64,000 nucleotides of DNA from Endocalyx cinctus (GCA_001600455.1 BCKC01000003.1:1860001-1924000), one strand, 5' to 3'; positions 32,576 through 44,082 are shown, numbered from the stretch's first letter. A program made the numbers and translations. Notes: generated from the sequence alone by a model not told the origin.

Positions 32576-34789
32576 ATGGCAGCCAAATCCGAGTTCAGCG
32601 GCAAGAGAAAACTTGCCAATGGAAATAAGGAAAAGTCCAGTAAGAAGCCTAAATATGAAAAGCCAGCGCCTTCGAATCGTCGCAACGATTCCACCGATAT
32701 GAGCGAAGAAGACCAATTCTCAGATGCGGAAGATGGTGGTGCTCCTGTCGCAGTCGAGAATGGACAGAAGAACGGCAAGACATTTAACAAGCCGGCAGCA
32801 AAAGATGACGCCGCCAATTCTGGAAGGGCTTTCGAGAAAGGTTTGTTTTTATCTCGCTGCTCTTCAGCTGAACTTACTATTAATACTCGGATCTTAGGAC
32901 AAACCTCGAGAGAATCGCATCAGAAACAGAAACAACTTGCCCTAGAGAGAAAAGCCAACAAACCCTTGGCCGATGAAATGCAAAGGACCAAGAAGATATG
33001 GGAGCGACTACGCCGAAAGTCTCACGTACCTAAGGAGGAAAGAGATAAACTCGTGGAGGAATTGTTCAAGATCACCACTGGACGAATGAAGGAGTTTACG
33101 TTGAAACATGACGCTGTTCGTGTTGTTCAAACGGCTATTAAATACTCGACCCCCGAACGACGGAAGATGATCGCTAGAGAGCTCCAGGGAACATATCCTC
33201 AGCTTGCCGAAAGCAAGTACGCCAAATTCCTTATTGGCAAGCTCCTTGTCGTAGGCGATAAGGAGGTCCGAGACTTAATCGTTCCCGAGTTCTACGGAAA
33301 AGTCCGAAAGCTCATCAATCACCCCGAGGCCTCGTGGATCCTAGACGATATCTACCGCGGCGTCGCCACCCAGGAACAGAAGGCCATTATGCTGAGGGAG
33401 TGGTATGGACCCGAATTTTCTATATTTAGACAAACAGGAGGCGAGTCTGCGCCGACATGCGACCTTTCGAAGATCCTGGAAGCAGAACCAAGCAAAAGAA
33501 ATCCCATCATGAGGTACCTATTCGACATGACCAACCAGTTAATCCAGAAGAAGATGACCGGATTTACAATGCTGCACGATGCCATGTATCAATACTATAT
33601 GAATACAAAGGCCGGCACGGACGAGGCTAAAGAGTATATGGAGATCATCAAAGAGGACGAGAACGGCGATCTGCTCAAGAATATGGCCTTCACGCGGTCG
33701 GGTGCGCGGTTGGTTTGCATGTTGCTGGCATACGGGACAGCGAAAGACCGAAAACAAATTCTCAAGACATACAAGGACACCTTCCAACTTATGGCGTCGG
33801 ATCCCCACGGCCACCTGGTTATTCTTACTGCGTATGATTTGATCGACGATACTGTATTGACATCGAAATCTATTATACCCGAACTCCTCGGCAAGAACGA
33901 GGAGAGTGGGGTGAACAACGCTATCCTTCTAGCGAACGACCCAAATGCGCGCTTGACAATCCGCTACCTTTTGGAAGGTGCATCGAAATCCATATTTGAT
34001 GCCAGCCATGCCGGCGACTTGGAGCTGCTTGAAGAAATATGGGAGATTCGAAAGACGACGAGTAAGAAGGATCCTGAAACTCGCCGAAAGGAACTTGTGG
34101 CTGCTTTGTCGCCGCCTCTGTTGACAGCTATCGCGTCAGCTCCTTTGGACTTGTCATCAACTTCTTTTGGATGCCAATTGATTACGGAGGCCTTAATTTC
34201 TGGCATCGGAGATAAGAGTGCGGCATTGGAGGCGGTTGCTTCCATTGCTGCGGGTGACCCGGCCGGAGTGGAGGGAGAAGAGTCAACGAAAGAACCTTCC
34301 GATGAGCTTGCAACGGGATACCCTCCACAGATCCATATCTCACAGACTTCACACGGTGGACGTATGTTCAAGACGTTAATTGCCGGTGGCCACTTCGATA
34401 AGACGGCCCGCAAGATAATACCGGTAGATCCACCACTGCATTTTGCCGATATGTTATATCCCGTCATCAAAGATCATATTATGCAATGGGCGACTGGGCC
34501 GAGTTCTTTCGTCGTCTTAAACCTTCTTGAGGTAGATGACTTTTCTCACGCAGCCGAGCTCAAAGCAGCGCTGAAGAAGAACAAGAAGATATTGAAGAAG
34601 GCTGCTTCGGAGGAGACTCCGGAGCAAAAGACGGCGCGGGAGGCTATCGAAGCTAAAGAGCGAGAAGCTGCCGAAGCGCAGGAGAAGGGGGAGAAGAAGT
34701 CTTCAAAGGGTAAGAAGGCGTCTATGAAAAAGGAGAGACCTGTAGGTAATATGGGATCAAAACTATTGCTTGAGAAAATTGGAAATTAG
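32576..34789 (+). CDS. PUF6: Pumilio-family protein Puf6
   Basis: A nucleolar PUF-type RNA-binding protein; in yeast it acts in 60S biogenesis and ASH1 mRNA repression. Exons 32576-32840 and 32898-34789 give 718 residues. The 57-nt intron (GTTTGT...CTTAG) is a multiple of three without stops, so retention would add 19 residues. Splicing gives EKGQTSRESHQKQKQLALER, which fits the family. A Lys-rich nuclear N-terminus precedes the conserved KTKKIWERLRRKSHVPKEER-like block. PUF repeats follow (LKHDAVRVVQTAIKYSTPER, SKYAKFLIGKLLVVGDKEVR, FTRSGARLVCMLLAYG, SDPHGHLVILTAYDLIDDT). The CPL-type C-terminal domain comes next, then a basic tail. Confidence 0.95.
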   Translation: MAAKSEFSGKRKLANGNKEKSSKKPKYEKPAPSNRRNDSTDMSEEDQFSDAEDGGAPVAVENGQKNGKTFNKPAAKDDAANSGRAFEKGLFLSRCSSAELTINTRILGQTSRESHQKQKQLALERKANKPLADEMQRTKKIWERLRRKSHVPKEERDKLVEELFKITTGRMKEFTLKHDAVRVVQTAIKYSTPERRKMIARELQGTYPQLAESKYAKFLIGKLLVVGDKEVRDLIVPEFYGKVRKLINHPEASWILDDIYRGVATQEQKAIMLREWYGPEFSIFRQTGGESAPTCDLSKILEAEPSKRNPIMRYLFDMTNQLIQKKMTGFTMLHDAMYQYYMNTKAGTDEAKEYMEIIKEDENGDLLKNMAFTRSGARLVCMLLAYGTAKDRKQILKTYKDTFQLMASDPHGHLVILTAYDLIDDTVLTSKSIIPELLGKNEESGVNNAILLANDPNARLTIRYLLEGASKSIFDASHAGDLELLEEIWEIRKTTSKKDPETRRKELVAALSPPLLTAIASAPLDLSSTSFGCQLITEALISGIGDKSAALEAVASIAAGDPAGVEGEESTKEPSDELATGYPPQIHISQTSHGGRMFKTLIAGGHFDKTARKIIPVDPPLHFADMLYPVIKDHIMQWATGPSSFVVLNLLEVDDFSHAAELKAALKKNKKILKKAASEETPEQKTAREAIEAKEREAAEAQEKGEKKSSKGKKASMKKERPVGNMGSKLLLEKIGN

Positions 34790-35919
34790 ATAGCCTTGTA
34801 ATAAAGCGGAGTTTTCCGGATTGAATATGCTTTTTATCATTGAATCTGATACTAATTCTTAAACGTCAACACCTGTGAAACCCATTAGTGATTTGCCATA
34901 CCACCTTTTTGTTTTCGTTTGTGGTTAGCAATGTAGTCAAATCACCTTGTTCACCCATAGCCAATTTATTTTGTACTGTCCGTAGAACCTAACAGCTGCC
35001 GCAGCAATAGGCTTTGTAGTCCATCGTGTCACTGCCAAATCACCACCCCAGGGCTAATCCTGGATCATGTAACTATCCGAGATTCGAGACACCCGGAAAA
35101 TGAAGCTGTCTGCCCATATAATGATACTCAGTTATCTTTTCCACAATTCTCCAGCTGCCCCGTCGAACGTGATAAAAGTCTAAACTTAATCTTTTTTAAG
35201 CAAAATAGGGGTCGCTTTTATCTGCTACGTTTTCCTCTTGCCTACGATATGGTGTATTTCTATCCCGCGGAATACAAGTTTGTGAGTGTGTGTACATGTG
35301 TGTCACGGCAACAGACGTAGTTCCATGAGATTGTGGTTTGACAAGTCTTAGAGGGTGGCATTGTTTGTAACGACTAGTGATAGCTACTCTATCGAATGTG
35401 CTATTAGGATTTACTTACCTATACCGATTATCTTGGGGAAACGAGCAGTTGAAATTTCTCAGAAAACCCGTATCTAATTTCTTCATTCTTATCCTCCCCT
35501 TCTTTCCCTCTTCTCGGGTCTACATACTGTATGTATCATTTCACCCCGAGAGCCGAAATTATACCATGGCTTTTTAACCATTTGATAGACTTCGTTCATC
35601 CCATCTCCCAAATTTGGGTTCCTGTGATTAGTATGAGAGATTGGTGGGCTAATCAGGGTACGTACCTACCTCCTTTTGCGCACACTCTTCGAAAATTCTT
35701 CTACATGTTTATCTCTCTATTGTTAATTGTACTATGGAGAGGCTTCGAATATAATACCATAATAATGGCAATGATAGTGATAAGGAAAACTTGTATTCAC
35801 TGAATAATAGTAACACTCTGTAATCATACTTTCATTATCTTCCCCAGGTCATTGCCAACTGGACTTATCTACTGGAAAGATTTTTTGCAGATTCTAATAA
35901 ATCGGTAAGTCACTATTCA

Positions 35920-35950
<31 letters not shown>

Positions 35951-36165
35951 CTAAATCTTTTACCTTTCACTAGATATTTATTACCTTACACCTTAGATAA
36001 TACCCTTCATCTATTATATCAGTCTTCCTACCGTCTTTTCCATCCAGGCTTGGATTAATTTTTAACTTGTTTCAATACTAATCATCACCAACAGAAGAGA
36101 AAAGAGTCATACAATACGCCTCCCGAGATTAACTTTGCATCGTTCCTTTGTACTGTTTCATCAGG
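34790..36165. other. Intergenic with likely spliced 5' UTR of the next gene
   Basis: A T-run followed by (TA)n lies at about 35923-35951. Two intron-like segments precede the next gene: donor GTACGT near 35658 to CCCCAG near 35847, and GTAAGT 35905 to ACTAG 35973. If used, they give a spliced leader with a 23-codon upstream frame. No separate gene is supported. Confidence 0.4.
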
Positions 36166-38221
36166 ATGTCCGAAACCCTTCTCCCAGATGGAGTCACCCT
36201 GAGGGACTCGACTGTGTGTTCCTTAGGAACAGTCTTCTACAAATGTCAGACTAACGGGTTTGATGGTTGCTGCGCGAATGACCCTTGTGCCGAGCTGCCT
36301 GGCGACCCTTGCGGCGACGCGAATAGGGCCGCTCAAGGAGGAGACGACGGCGATGATCCCGCCACCACCAACAAGCCGACGGGCAAGCCATCCCCGACTT
36401 CGGCGAGCGAGACGTCAGTGAAGGCCACGTCGTTGACCGGGGCCCCAGTGACGGCCCCGAACCCGAACGATCAAACTACAACGTCGAAGCTCACGAGGAC
36501 TATCGTAGTCACGGCAACTCTCGAGCAAACTACGTTGACTACGAGCGTCACCACCGCTATGGATCCTACCGAGTCCGTCGGTGGTGAGTCTTCTGGTGTA
36601 CTATCGTCCATACTAGCATCGGATTCCTCTATCATCACGGACACGCCAAAACCGGCCGGAGCTGACCCGGCGTCTACCGGGACTCCATCCCCGTCGGAGG
36701 ACGACAGCCCAGCTCTTTCCAAGACGACCATAGCCGGGATCAGCGTCGGCGTCGCCGTCGGTTCCCTGGCCGCTATTTTTCTCGTCTTCTTCTTCATCCG
36801 ACGTCGACGTCGTCGCGACGACCATCGTCGCGAAAGCGGGGGCGAGAAAACCACGCTGCCTTCCCCGCCCCCTTCCCGCCGGCACGACGACCCTTCCGCT
36901 TCGTCTTACGCCTTTCGCGAGAAGAGACCGACGACGACAACGACGACGATATCGCGCGGCTCTCGTGATCACCGTCGAGACGGCGATTTGAACCCGTTGG
37001 CTTCTTCCCCGGTGTGGTATAACCACGGGAATAGTAATAATAATAATGGCCAGTCGAGCGATGATGTTTTTGCGCCTTTTGGTGGTATGTATTGATGAAT
37101 GCTACAATAGTTTTACTCATCTTTCCTTTTTCCCTTCCATACCTATGCACCTCAAACTATCCATATTTGTTTATTAGCCTAGAAGGGTAGAGAACAGTCT
37201 CATCTCATAGACCCTGCTTCAAATGTGATACAGGGGAAGTAACATGGATTGCTAACATATGATTTCTATATTCCTAATAGGACGAGTCCATAGCCGTCGT
37301 GGAACCATTAACGAGCACGAACAATGGCCTCTGGGTTCATCTGGGGAGGAAAGAGAACCTGCCCCAGGAGGGATACTGACTGCAGCTGCAGTCTCAAATC
37401 CCCATAACGCTACAACTGAAAGCAGTAACCAGACTAATGGTAGCAACGATGCGGCTGCTAACGCTCAGAAAGGCTTTCACGGAGCCAGCACTGGTGAGAG
37501 AGAAGGAGCAACTCAGGGCGGAAAAGAAACGGAGCCCGAGCAGGCCGAGGAGGTAGTGCATCAGCTAGACTCGCGACTAGTATACGTCGAGCTCGATTCC
37601 CAAGACACCGAAGTCGTCTCCTCGCCATCCGCTACCAGTGGCAGCCTCCACAATAACGGTAGTTCCCACTACAGCGTTTCCCCCTGTTCTCCATCGAGCC
37701 AACGACAGCAGCGGCCCTGGTCGAATCACCGAGCAAGCACTATCGCTCCCGGGACCTCGTCCCAGCTACAGCAGTACAACAACGACGCGTTCTCGGCGAA
37801 TAGCGGTGCCGCTCGTCGTATCACGATTCCCCCCACCTCGCAAGTCTCGGAAAATAACAACAATAACGGCGATACGAGACAAATCATCGGCAGCAACGAC
37901 ACTCGACCGACCTCCCTATCTCGAGCGCACATCTCGTTCAACAGCGGCCTACACCCGTCCCCCCTGACGCCCGGGTTCCCCGGCACGCAGATGTCGATCC
38001 AGGGACGGGTTTCCTCGCCGTCTCCCATGACGCCCACGTCGGCGCATTTCCCGCGTTCGGTGCGCGGTAGCGTCGGCGGCGAGGAGGCGAAGAATGGCGA
38101 CGATAACAACAATAGGAAGTCCGATATCGCGCCTCTAGAAACCCATAGAGCTACCCTGAACTCGACCGATGCCGAGAGAGAGAAGGGGTTACATGCTACT
38201 AGCTGGGCGCAGGGGTTGTGA
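36166..38221 (+). CDS. Cys-rich, Ser/Thr-rich single-pass membrane protein
   Basis: Two exons, 36166-37084 and 37281-38221, give 619 residues. The 196-nt intron (GTATGT...AATAG) was chosen because it joins two long open frames in phase as PFGGRVHSRRGTINEHEQ. The N-terminus has no signal peptide but a Cys cluster, CSLGTVFYKCQTNGFDGCC then CAELPGDPC, typical of a filamentous-fungal membrane protein group. A Ser/Thr-rich region leads to a membrane segment near 190-212 (IAGISVGVAVGSLAAIFLVF) and a poly-Arg stop-transfer. The long cytoplasmic tail is Asn/Ser/Pro-rich, with SSPSPMTPTSAHFPRS near the end. The function is unknown; the layout suggests a surface sensor or wall-linked protein. Confidence 0.75.
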
Positions 38222-39165
38222 TGACGATGAGGTTTTTTGAGGGGAAAAAAAAAAGAAAGAAAAAAAAAAGAACTCTCATTAGTTTCTTCATTAAGGGGCC
38301 GAATGAGGAGTGGTAAAAGAGAAATAGGAAAAAAGTATTGAAAAGGGTGGTAATGGCGTGTGTTCTATTCTTCGGTTTGCTCGGTTGTCAAACTCTCATT
38401 TTCAAACCTAGTATCAGGATGCGAATGGGTAAGGAGGTAGAGGGTAGAAATCGCGTGATTTACGGGTGCGATCTTTTTCTCATTTCTTCCTTCGGAGATT
38501 CGTCTGTTATCCAAACGAATCTGTGCAGAAGTAGAAGTAGAGTGTAGGAGAAAAAAGGAGAGTACGGAGGATGCGATGTAGTGCATCCCTTGCATAGGCC
38601 CCTATTCAAATATATGCGAGTCTATAAATGTAACGGTTTAAACAATGTTTTATAGGAAGGAAAAAAAAAACCACCTCCAGTGATAGTTACTCAACATACA
38701 TTGTAGTGACTTTATCTAGAACACGATTTCAACTTGACATCTTGACGATTCAGAATTGCCCTCGAAGAATTCCGGATTAAAAATGCCGTGTATTATTTTT
38801 GTGTTTCTTTTTCTGGCCTTCCTATTTACCTTTTAAGGGGTATTCAACGTCATAGAGAATGAAATAAAAAAGAAGGGAAGCCCTCATTCGTCATCATTAT
38901 GTCCCCGTGAATGTGTCGACGCCGTCTATGCATTGCCATTCTTCCCAATTTCTATGCAAGTTAACGCCTCGAATAAACCCACCCCAGTTATCTGCTTGTC
39001 TGGGATATATAGGGAAGAAGATTAAAAAACCTTGATGCTTTCTCTCTCGTACCGTGCTCGTTTATTTTGGCCATCTCCTGAGACAGTAGAAGGTCTGTTA
39101 CTCGAAGATATAGCACGGAATCATATCATAATACACTTTCATTATAACGACGACCACGGTGTTCT
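38222..39165. other. Convergent intergenic region
   Basis: 3' UTRs of the membrane protein and RPB4, with A-rich tracts near 38246-38271. Small frames here have no protein features. Confidence 0.5.
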
Positions 39166-39805
39166 TCATCGAGGCATCAGCTTGTTGATCTCATCGAGGA
39201 GCAGCTGCAGGTCCTCGTCGCTAATCTTGTCTGTCAACGAAGGGATAAGAGTCTTGGCCTCTTCGGCATTCTCGCAGCATAGAGATCCTGATACCATTAG
39301 CTGCCTTGCTATAATCACTGTTTCTAGTCGAAGATCAAGGGCGTAGGGGTATGACTGGTATTAGGATGGGGAATAGAGCCACGAGGAACTCACCCAACTG
39401 CGCACGCTCGAATTTATGGAATTCCTTGTGCGTGTTCAACAAGCGCTCCACGGCCTCTACGTTTTCCTTCTTCTTGAAACGGGAGAATGCGTCTAAGTAA
39501 TCAATCGTCTTGCTCAGCATCCTATAATTTTTTTTATCGGATCTCGAGTCAGCTGATTATGTTACCTTTTTGGTATAGAAGAAAAGGAGTAAAGAGAAAT
39601 AAGGGTATTGTCATCCGTACTCGGTCTCGTTGACATTCTTTCGCTCGTTGCGTCGCTTGGTTGCTATGGCGTTGATGATGAGCGCCGCTTCCGACAACGT
39701 CAGGGTATCGACATCCTGGAACTCGCCGAGGTTGATCGTCGTGCTGGCTTCCTCGTTGCCAGGCGCGGCCGCCTTAGAGCGCGACGTCTGCGGGAATTGC
39801 GACAT
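39166..39805 (-). CDS. RPB4: RNA polymerase II subunit Rpb4
   Basis: With Rpb7 it forms the stalk of RNA polymerase II and affects initiation, mRNA export and decay. Three exons, 39621-39805, 39394-39521 and 39166-39287, splice in phase to 144 residues. The sequence reads EEASTTINLGEFQDVDTLTL, then NVNETEMLSKTIDYLDAFSR across intron 1, HKEFHKFERAQLGSLCCENA across intron 2, and ends with the HRDC-like block TDKISDEDLQLLLDEINKLM. The donor of intron 1 is GTACGG. The size is close to human RPB4 (142) and lacks the insertions of the yeast protein (221). Divergent from TRS23. Confidence 0.95.
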
Positions 39806-40542
39806 TGCGCGAGCGTTCTGTGTACCTAGATCTCCCTTCCTCCTACTAAGGACTGTTCGCCTGTCTATATGTTTCGGAATGTAGATAATTATTAAGAAAC
39901 AATTCGTAATGGTGCGCGTACGTATAATCTCACTGATTATGCTTTCGTGGAAGAAGTATTTGTTAGAGATGGATGAAAACCCAAAGGAGGTTTTGGTTTA
40001 AGAAGAAAAAAAAGTATGTAGTGTACTTTGAGAGTTCAAGTTTAAGAAGCTTCCGATATTCAACTAATATTCCAATTCCTTGTACCTAGCAGCTTAGGTA
40101 GGTAGTAGCCTAGACTTCCTAACCGTATTCTTCTAGCGCCTAAAGCAGCTGTGGGCTTTACCCCTTCAGCCCCTGCCTATAGGCACTAGGGGCTGCTAGG
40201 TAGATCTGACTCTATGAAAGAGTATTCACTTAAGCGACATAATGAATAAACGTAGGTAATAACGATAATAATCCGAATTTAGCTTTTGTTCGAATTGCAG
40301 TGCTGTACCTGAGTTATGTAATTCAAAACTCATTGATTGTATTGAAGCCATTTCCATCTGAACTCATATATAAAGAGCTACTGTCATTACTGTTCACAAT
40401 ACATCAAAAATTCTTTATGGTCTTGTCGTAATATTGAATATAAGAATGTATGTATGAAAGAATAAAAGTATCCCATGTTCATCTTACCCCTCTGTTGAGT
40501 GAGTATCTGCTAAATATCTATATGAATTTAGGGGTGTGATAG
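39806..40542. other. Divergent region between RPB4 and TRS23
   Basis: It contains two adjacent hairpins (40141-40160 and 40167-40195) and TAGGTAGGTA motifs near 40097. The first exon of TRS23 should lie in the right part but could not be fixed. Confidence 0.5.
40141..40195. repeat. Pair of adjacent inverted repeats
   Basis: Hairpin 1: TAAAGC (40141-40146) pairs with GCTTTA (40155-40160). Hairpin 2: CAGCCCC with GGGGCTG as outer arms of 40167-40195, and GCCTATAGGC palindromic at the centre. They are GC-rich in an AT-rich promoter region between RPB4 and TRS23. Confidence 0.6.
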
Positions 40543-41090
40543 CCCTCATTGTGATCAATAAGGCTGGCGGTCTGATATATAACCGCACCTTCAGCACCGG
40601 CCTGAATCAGTTGAATACAAATGATTATCTTGTCTTGGCTGGTACCTTTCATGGGTATGTATTGTACTTGGACTACGTTTATCGTCGTTTATTCTCTTAA
40701 ACTCCGGGAAGTATTTATACTCATGCTTAAGCCAGAGTCCACGCAATTACTTCCCGGCTCAACCCCTTGAAGGGCCAGTCACAACAGCAGACCGTGACCA
40801 CTGCTTCTGGGGCCACCATACCCACCAGGCCGGAGCCATCGTCGGGACTAGAAGTTCTCGAAACGGAGAATTTCCGGATGCAGTGCTTCAACACCTTGAC
40901 TGGCACCAAGTTCCTCCTGTTCACCGATACCATGCAGGCGAATGTGGATGTGGCCATGCGCAAGGTGTACGACTTGTATAGCGACTACGTTATGAAGAAC
41001 CCCTTCTATCAGCTGGAGATGCCCATACGCTGTGAGACGTTTGATAGAAAGCTGAATTCATATATCCGGGAGATTAACAATTCCCGATGA
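40543..41090 (+). CDS. TRS23: TRAPP subunit Trs23 (TRAPPC4), 5' end unresolved
   Basis: A core subunit of the TRAPP complexes, GEFs for Ypt1/Rab1 in ER-Golgi traffic. Two exons are clear: 40543 (or 40532) to 40654 and 40736-41090. They join in phase as GTFHGVHAITSRLNPLKG. The longin-fold protein shows LIVINKAGGLIYNRTF, NDYLVLAGTFHG, FRMQCFNTLTGTKFLLFTDT and VYDLYSDYVMKNPFYQLEMP, and ends REINNSR. No ATG lies in frame in the first of these exons, so a small upstream exon must supply it. Candidates are an exon ending at the GTGAGT of 40499 (with acceptor 40542) or one ending at 40221 (GTATTC); neither is certain. Convergent with RPN10. Confidence 0.88.
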
Positions 41091-41411
41091 TTTGATTTGG
41101 GCTTGGATCGGGATGTTGGTCGAAGAAAATCATGGATAGACATTCTTACTCGACCATAATTGTATTACTTAGGGGCGTCACTCGCATTGTATGGCGTTTG
41201 GAGTTGGAAGAATTTATACTCTGGGATGATGGGTCTCCACAAGATTATAGTAGAGTGCTATACTGTTCCTCTTACCCTGTTTTGAGGATCAGTGAATAAC
41301 AAATGGTTTACCACCGGAATAACCTCTACTTCATTATTGTACAAGCTAAGCCCCATGCTCTATGTCAACTAATACGAATATGAATATGTAAAAGGTCAGA
41401 ATACAAGTCTA
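41091..41411. other. Convergent 3' region between TRS23 and RPN10
   Basis: 321 bp holding two 3' UTRs. I see nothing else. Confidence 0.55.
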
Positions 41412-42445
41412 CTATGATGTGTCCATCTTATCTCCATCGTCCTTCTTATCTTTCTTGTTACCGCTGCCGCTAGGTTCTCCTTGATCGTCCAAGAGCGGTT
41501 GATTCTCGCCTTCTTCTTTGATATCGTCCAAATCCGTCTTGCCCGCGGCATCTTCATCAGCTCTTGCCTGTCTGGCCTGCCTTGCGTTCTCCTCTTCCAT
41601 ACTCATGCGCAGAGCCAACGCAAGTTCGGGATCGTTGACGGGGTCGAAATCGAAACCACCAAAGTCGCCGCCACCGCCCATTTCGCTCGCTCCGGCGCCT
41701 CCGGCAGCACCCTCGCCAAGGAGGATAGGAGTCGACAGCAGCTGGTCACTCAGAAGCTTCCCGCTAGGAGGCACGACGACCAGGTGCGAGCTCTCGTTAC
41801 CCTTGACGACGTTGTTGAACGACTCCAGCTTTTTCTGCACGTCATCGTCGTCCAGGTCGCCAAACAGGACGAAGTCTATGTCGATGTTTCCCTTCTTCAT
41901 CTTCTTGGCGAGGGAGACTAATTTCTTTTCGTCGTCGGCCACGGGGGAGCATACGAAGACGATGACACGTTGACGCTGCGATTTGTTCTGTCTGTGTTTT
42001 AAGGCGAGCTAGATGAATAAAATAGCCTCGGTTAGCTTTATTTTATCATAATACGTTACTGCCTTCCTCTCGCAGCAACCTATGCTGAATGGATAGATGG
42101 ATGGGTGAATGAATGAAAGGATGTAGAAGGTATACGTAGTAGACCTTAACATACACTGGCGATTTGAATTCCCGTTGCAAGGTGAGAAGAACCTCCTATC
42201 TTATTTCGAATGCGGTGCAGACCTTCTAGGAGCTTTCCTCGCTCCGTCGTCAAGGTTGTGAGTACTTCGGGACCCTTCCCTCCCATGCTCATCAGACCGA
42301 CCGAGGATTCGGGGTTGGACTGTACGGTAGATTCAAAGATGACGTTTATGGCATCGGCCTGGGCGTCAAAACGAGAAGGCGTGTAATCTCCATTTCGACT
42401 GCTTTCCGAGTTGTCGCAAACTATCATAACAGCCTGAAGAGGCAT
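41412..42445 (-). CDS. RPN10: 26S proteasome ubiquitin receptor Rpn10
   Basis: A regulatory-particle subunit that binds polyubiquitin and sits at the lid-base junction. Exons 42155-42445 and 41412-42008 give 295 residues; the intron 42009-42154 is 146 nt with GTATGT. The VWA domain fills about 1-190 (MPLQAVMIVCDNSESSRNGD, SSVGLMSMGGKGPEVLTTLT, IDIDFVLFGDLDDDDVQKKL). A Gly-rich linker leads to a single UIM at about 223-237 (DPELALALRMSMEEE), with the key LALAL and Ser. The acidic/Lys tail ends GDKMDTS. The length matches yeast Rpn10 (268) plus an extended tail and has one UIM, unlike the two of human S5a. Confidence 0.97.
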
Positions 42446-43018
42446 CTTGGATGGTGAGAGAGATGGGGTATCCGAAACAAGGTGCGACGATAGATTGGCA
42501 AAGGATAACTAAGAGTAATGAGAAGATACTGTCGTTTCGGTACTTGAATGGTCACCTAATTGAGATGGGAGTGGTAGCTGAGGTAGTGATGGTGGACTTG
42601 GTCTTTGATGTGAGGTTGGGAAATCGATCTATTCGAGATACCTGTAGGTTATGTTAGAATGTTAATTAATGCCTACGTTTAACGATGAGCTAAGCTCACA
42701 GTGTACGCAATAGGTAGTTTAAGACGTAAGTAGCTGTAGCCTGAGCAAAACAGCCTTAGGGAGCAGGAGCTCAGGACAGTGGCAGAGTGGCACCGTAGCT
42801 GAAGTAAGCACACTTAGCATCATATCTGCTTTTCACACTATCATCGATAAGCTAATATTAACCTGGCACTGTCCTAGTTAAACTATATTTATACTTACTC
42901 AGTTACCTAGCGTGTACTATGTATATTGGATATACGGGTATGTGTGCATGTCGGGTGTATGGATGTAAGTATTATTTTCGGCATTTACGTTGATAAATAA
43001 TCTAGGTATGGAGGAAAT

Positions 43019-43297
43019 CTATGGAGCAAAGCCACCAGAAGGATCTCTCTTCATCAATATTGGTTTTACTAGCTCATCCCAACTATCGACGAATTGCTCC
43101 ATTAAGCCCTCCCCATGCTCTTCCCGCCTAATACTTCTAAGGAGGTCCCACAAATCCGTATTCGGACGCCACTTCTGGACTTCCCATAGCAATCTCCTCT
43201 GCTTATGAATCTCGAAAAACGCTGGATGCCACCGCCACCTGGCTGTTGCAAAGGAAGGCATGTTGGGACTGAGGTGCCAGACACCCCAAGCGCGCAT
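43019..43297 (-). CDS. Candidate small protein, unrecognised
   Basis: An ATG frame of 92 residues, Trp-rich, with a protein-like C-terminus (LLWEVQKWRPNTDLWDLLRS, EQFVDSWDELVKPILMKRDP) ending SGGFAP. The frame stays open about 14 codons upstream of this ATG, so an upstream exon is possible but was not resolved. I do not recognise the family. It may be a genuine small fungal protein or a chance frame; conservation is needed to decide. Confidence 0.35.
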   Translation of the reverse strand: MRAWGVWHLSPNMPSFATARWRWHPAFFEIHKQRRLLWEVQKWRPNTDLWDLLRSIRREEHGEGLMEQFVDSWDELVKPILMKRDPSGGFAP

Positions 43298-43754
43298 AGA
43301 ATAACATGTTTTATACACGAAGCTGCCCGTGAGGGTCAATCTTCAATGTCCAGTTGGAGAAATATGCTTTCTAATTACCAGGAAATGAGTTCGAGTCCAT
43401 TTCCTCGACGGGCTGATGGAATGTGTAGAGGGACTTGTTAGGCTGGAGCAGCACTATTTACAGCTACCTACCTGCTATCGCAGTGATATAACACCGATAC
43501 CACTGGCACTCGGCACCTGGTGGCAGATAATTACCTATAGTAGTAGACAATAGGTACACTACTGCCCAGGTGATACTCGCTCTAAGTGATGATGTTACAT
43601 CCATAGCCATACTGTTTAGCAAGACCGCGTGTTCTGCGCATGCTTAGCGGCCAGGAGCCGTTCTTCTACCGTTGATTCGCTGGAAACGGCACCAGCATTG
43701 AATACTTAAAGAGTGTAATAATTGTTTAATTCAGAGTAATTTCATAAACTTTGG

Positions 43755-43900
43755 TTTTAACCGTTTTATAAACCGTTTTAAAGATTGTTGCTATTTACAC
43801 AGTACATTACTTGACTGAGAATTAACTGAGCCGAGCCCTGAGCCAGAACGGCGACGCTAAGAACACGCCAAACCTATCTAGGTAGTTTAGCGCGTTTTGG
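43755..43900 (+). repeat. Dispersed repeat, copy B (diverged)
   Basis: It begins with TTTTAACCGTTTTATAAACC then GTTTTAAAGATTG, identical over about 25 bp to the 60-kb copy. It continues with TGACTGAGAATTAACTGAGC, CGAGCCCTGAGCCAGAACGG and GCGCGTTTTGG. The right half is more diverged than copies A and C. Confidence 0.7.
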
Positions 43901-44082
43901 TACGGAGACATTCAAATACTTTCAGTAAGTTCTGTCTGTTTACATTCTTCATAAACAATACAACGAATATTGAAGGTAAACCCAACAAATTATAATTACA
44001 TTCTTTCACCCTCTCACACAAACAATATTGAATCAGAAACGTGTAATTAATTTCAAACTTATAAATTCATTATAATATAACA

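Larger units (their letters stand above)
42446..44082. other. Intergenic region between RPN10 and the borealin-like gene
   Basis: It contains the RPN10 promoter, a weak small coding candidate on the minus strand (43019-43297) and a dispersed repeat copy (43755-43900). The rest is AT-rich with CAG/CTG-like short direct motifs near 42740-42800. Confidence 0.45.
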
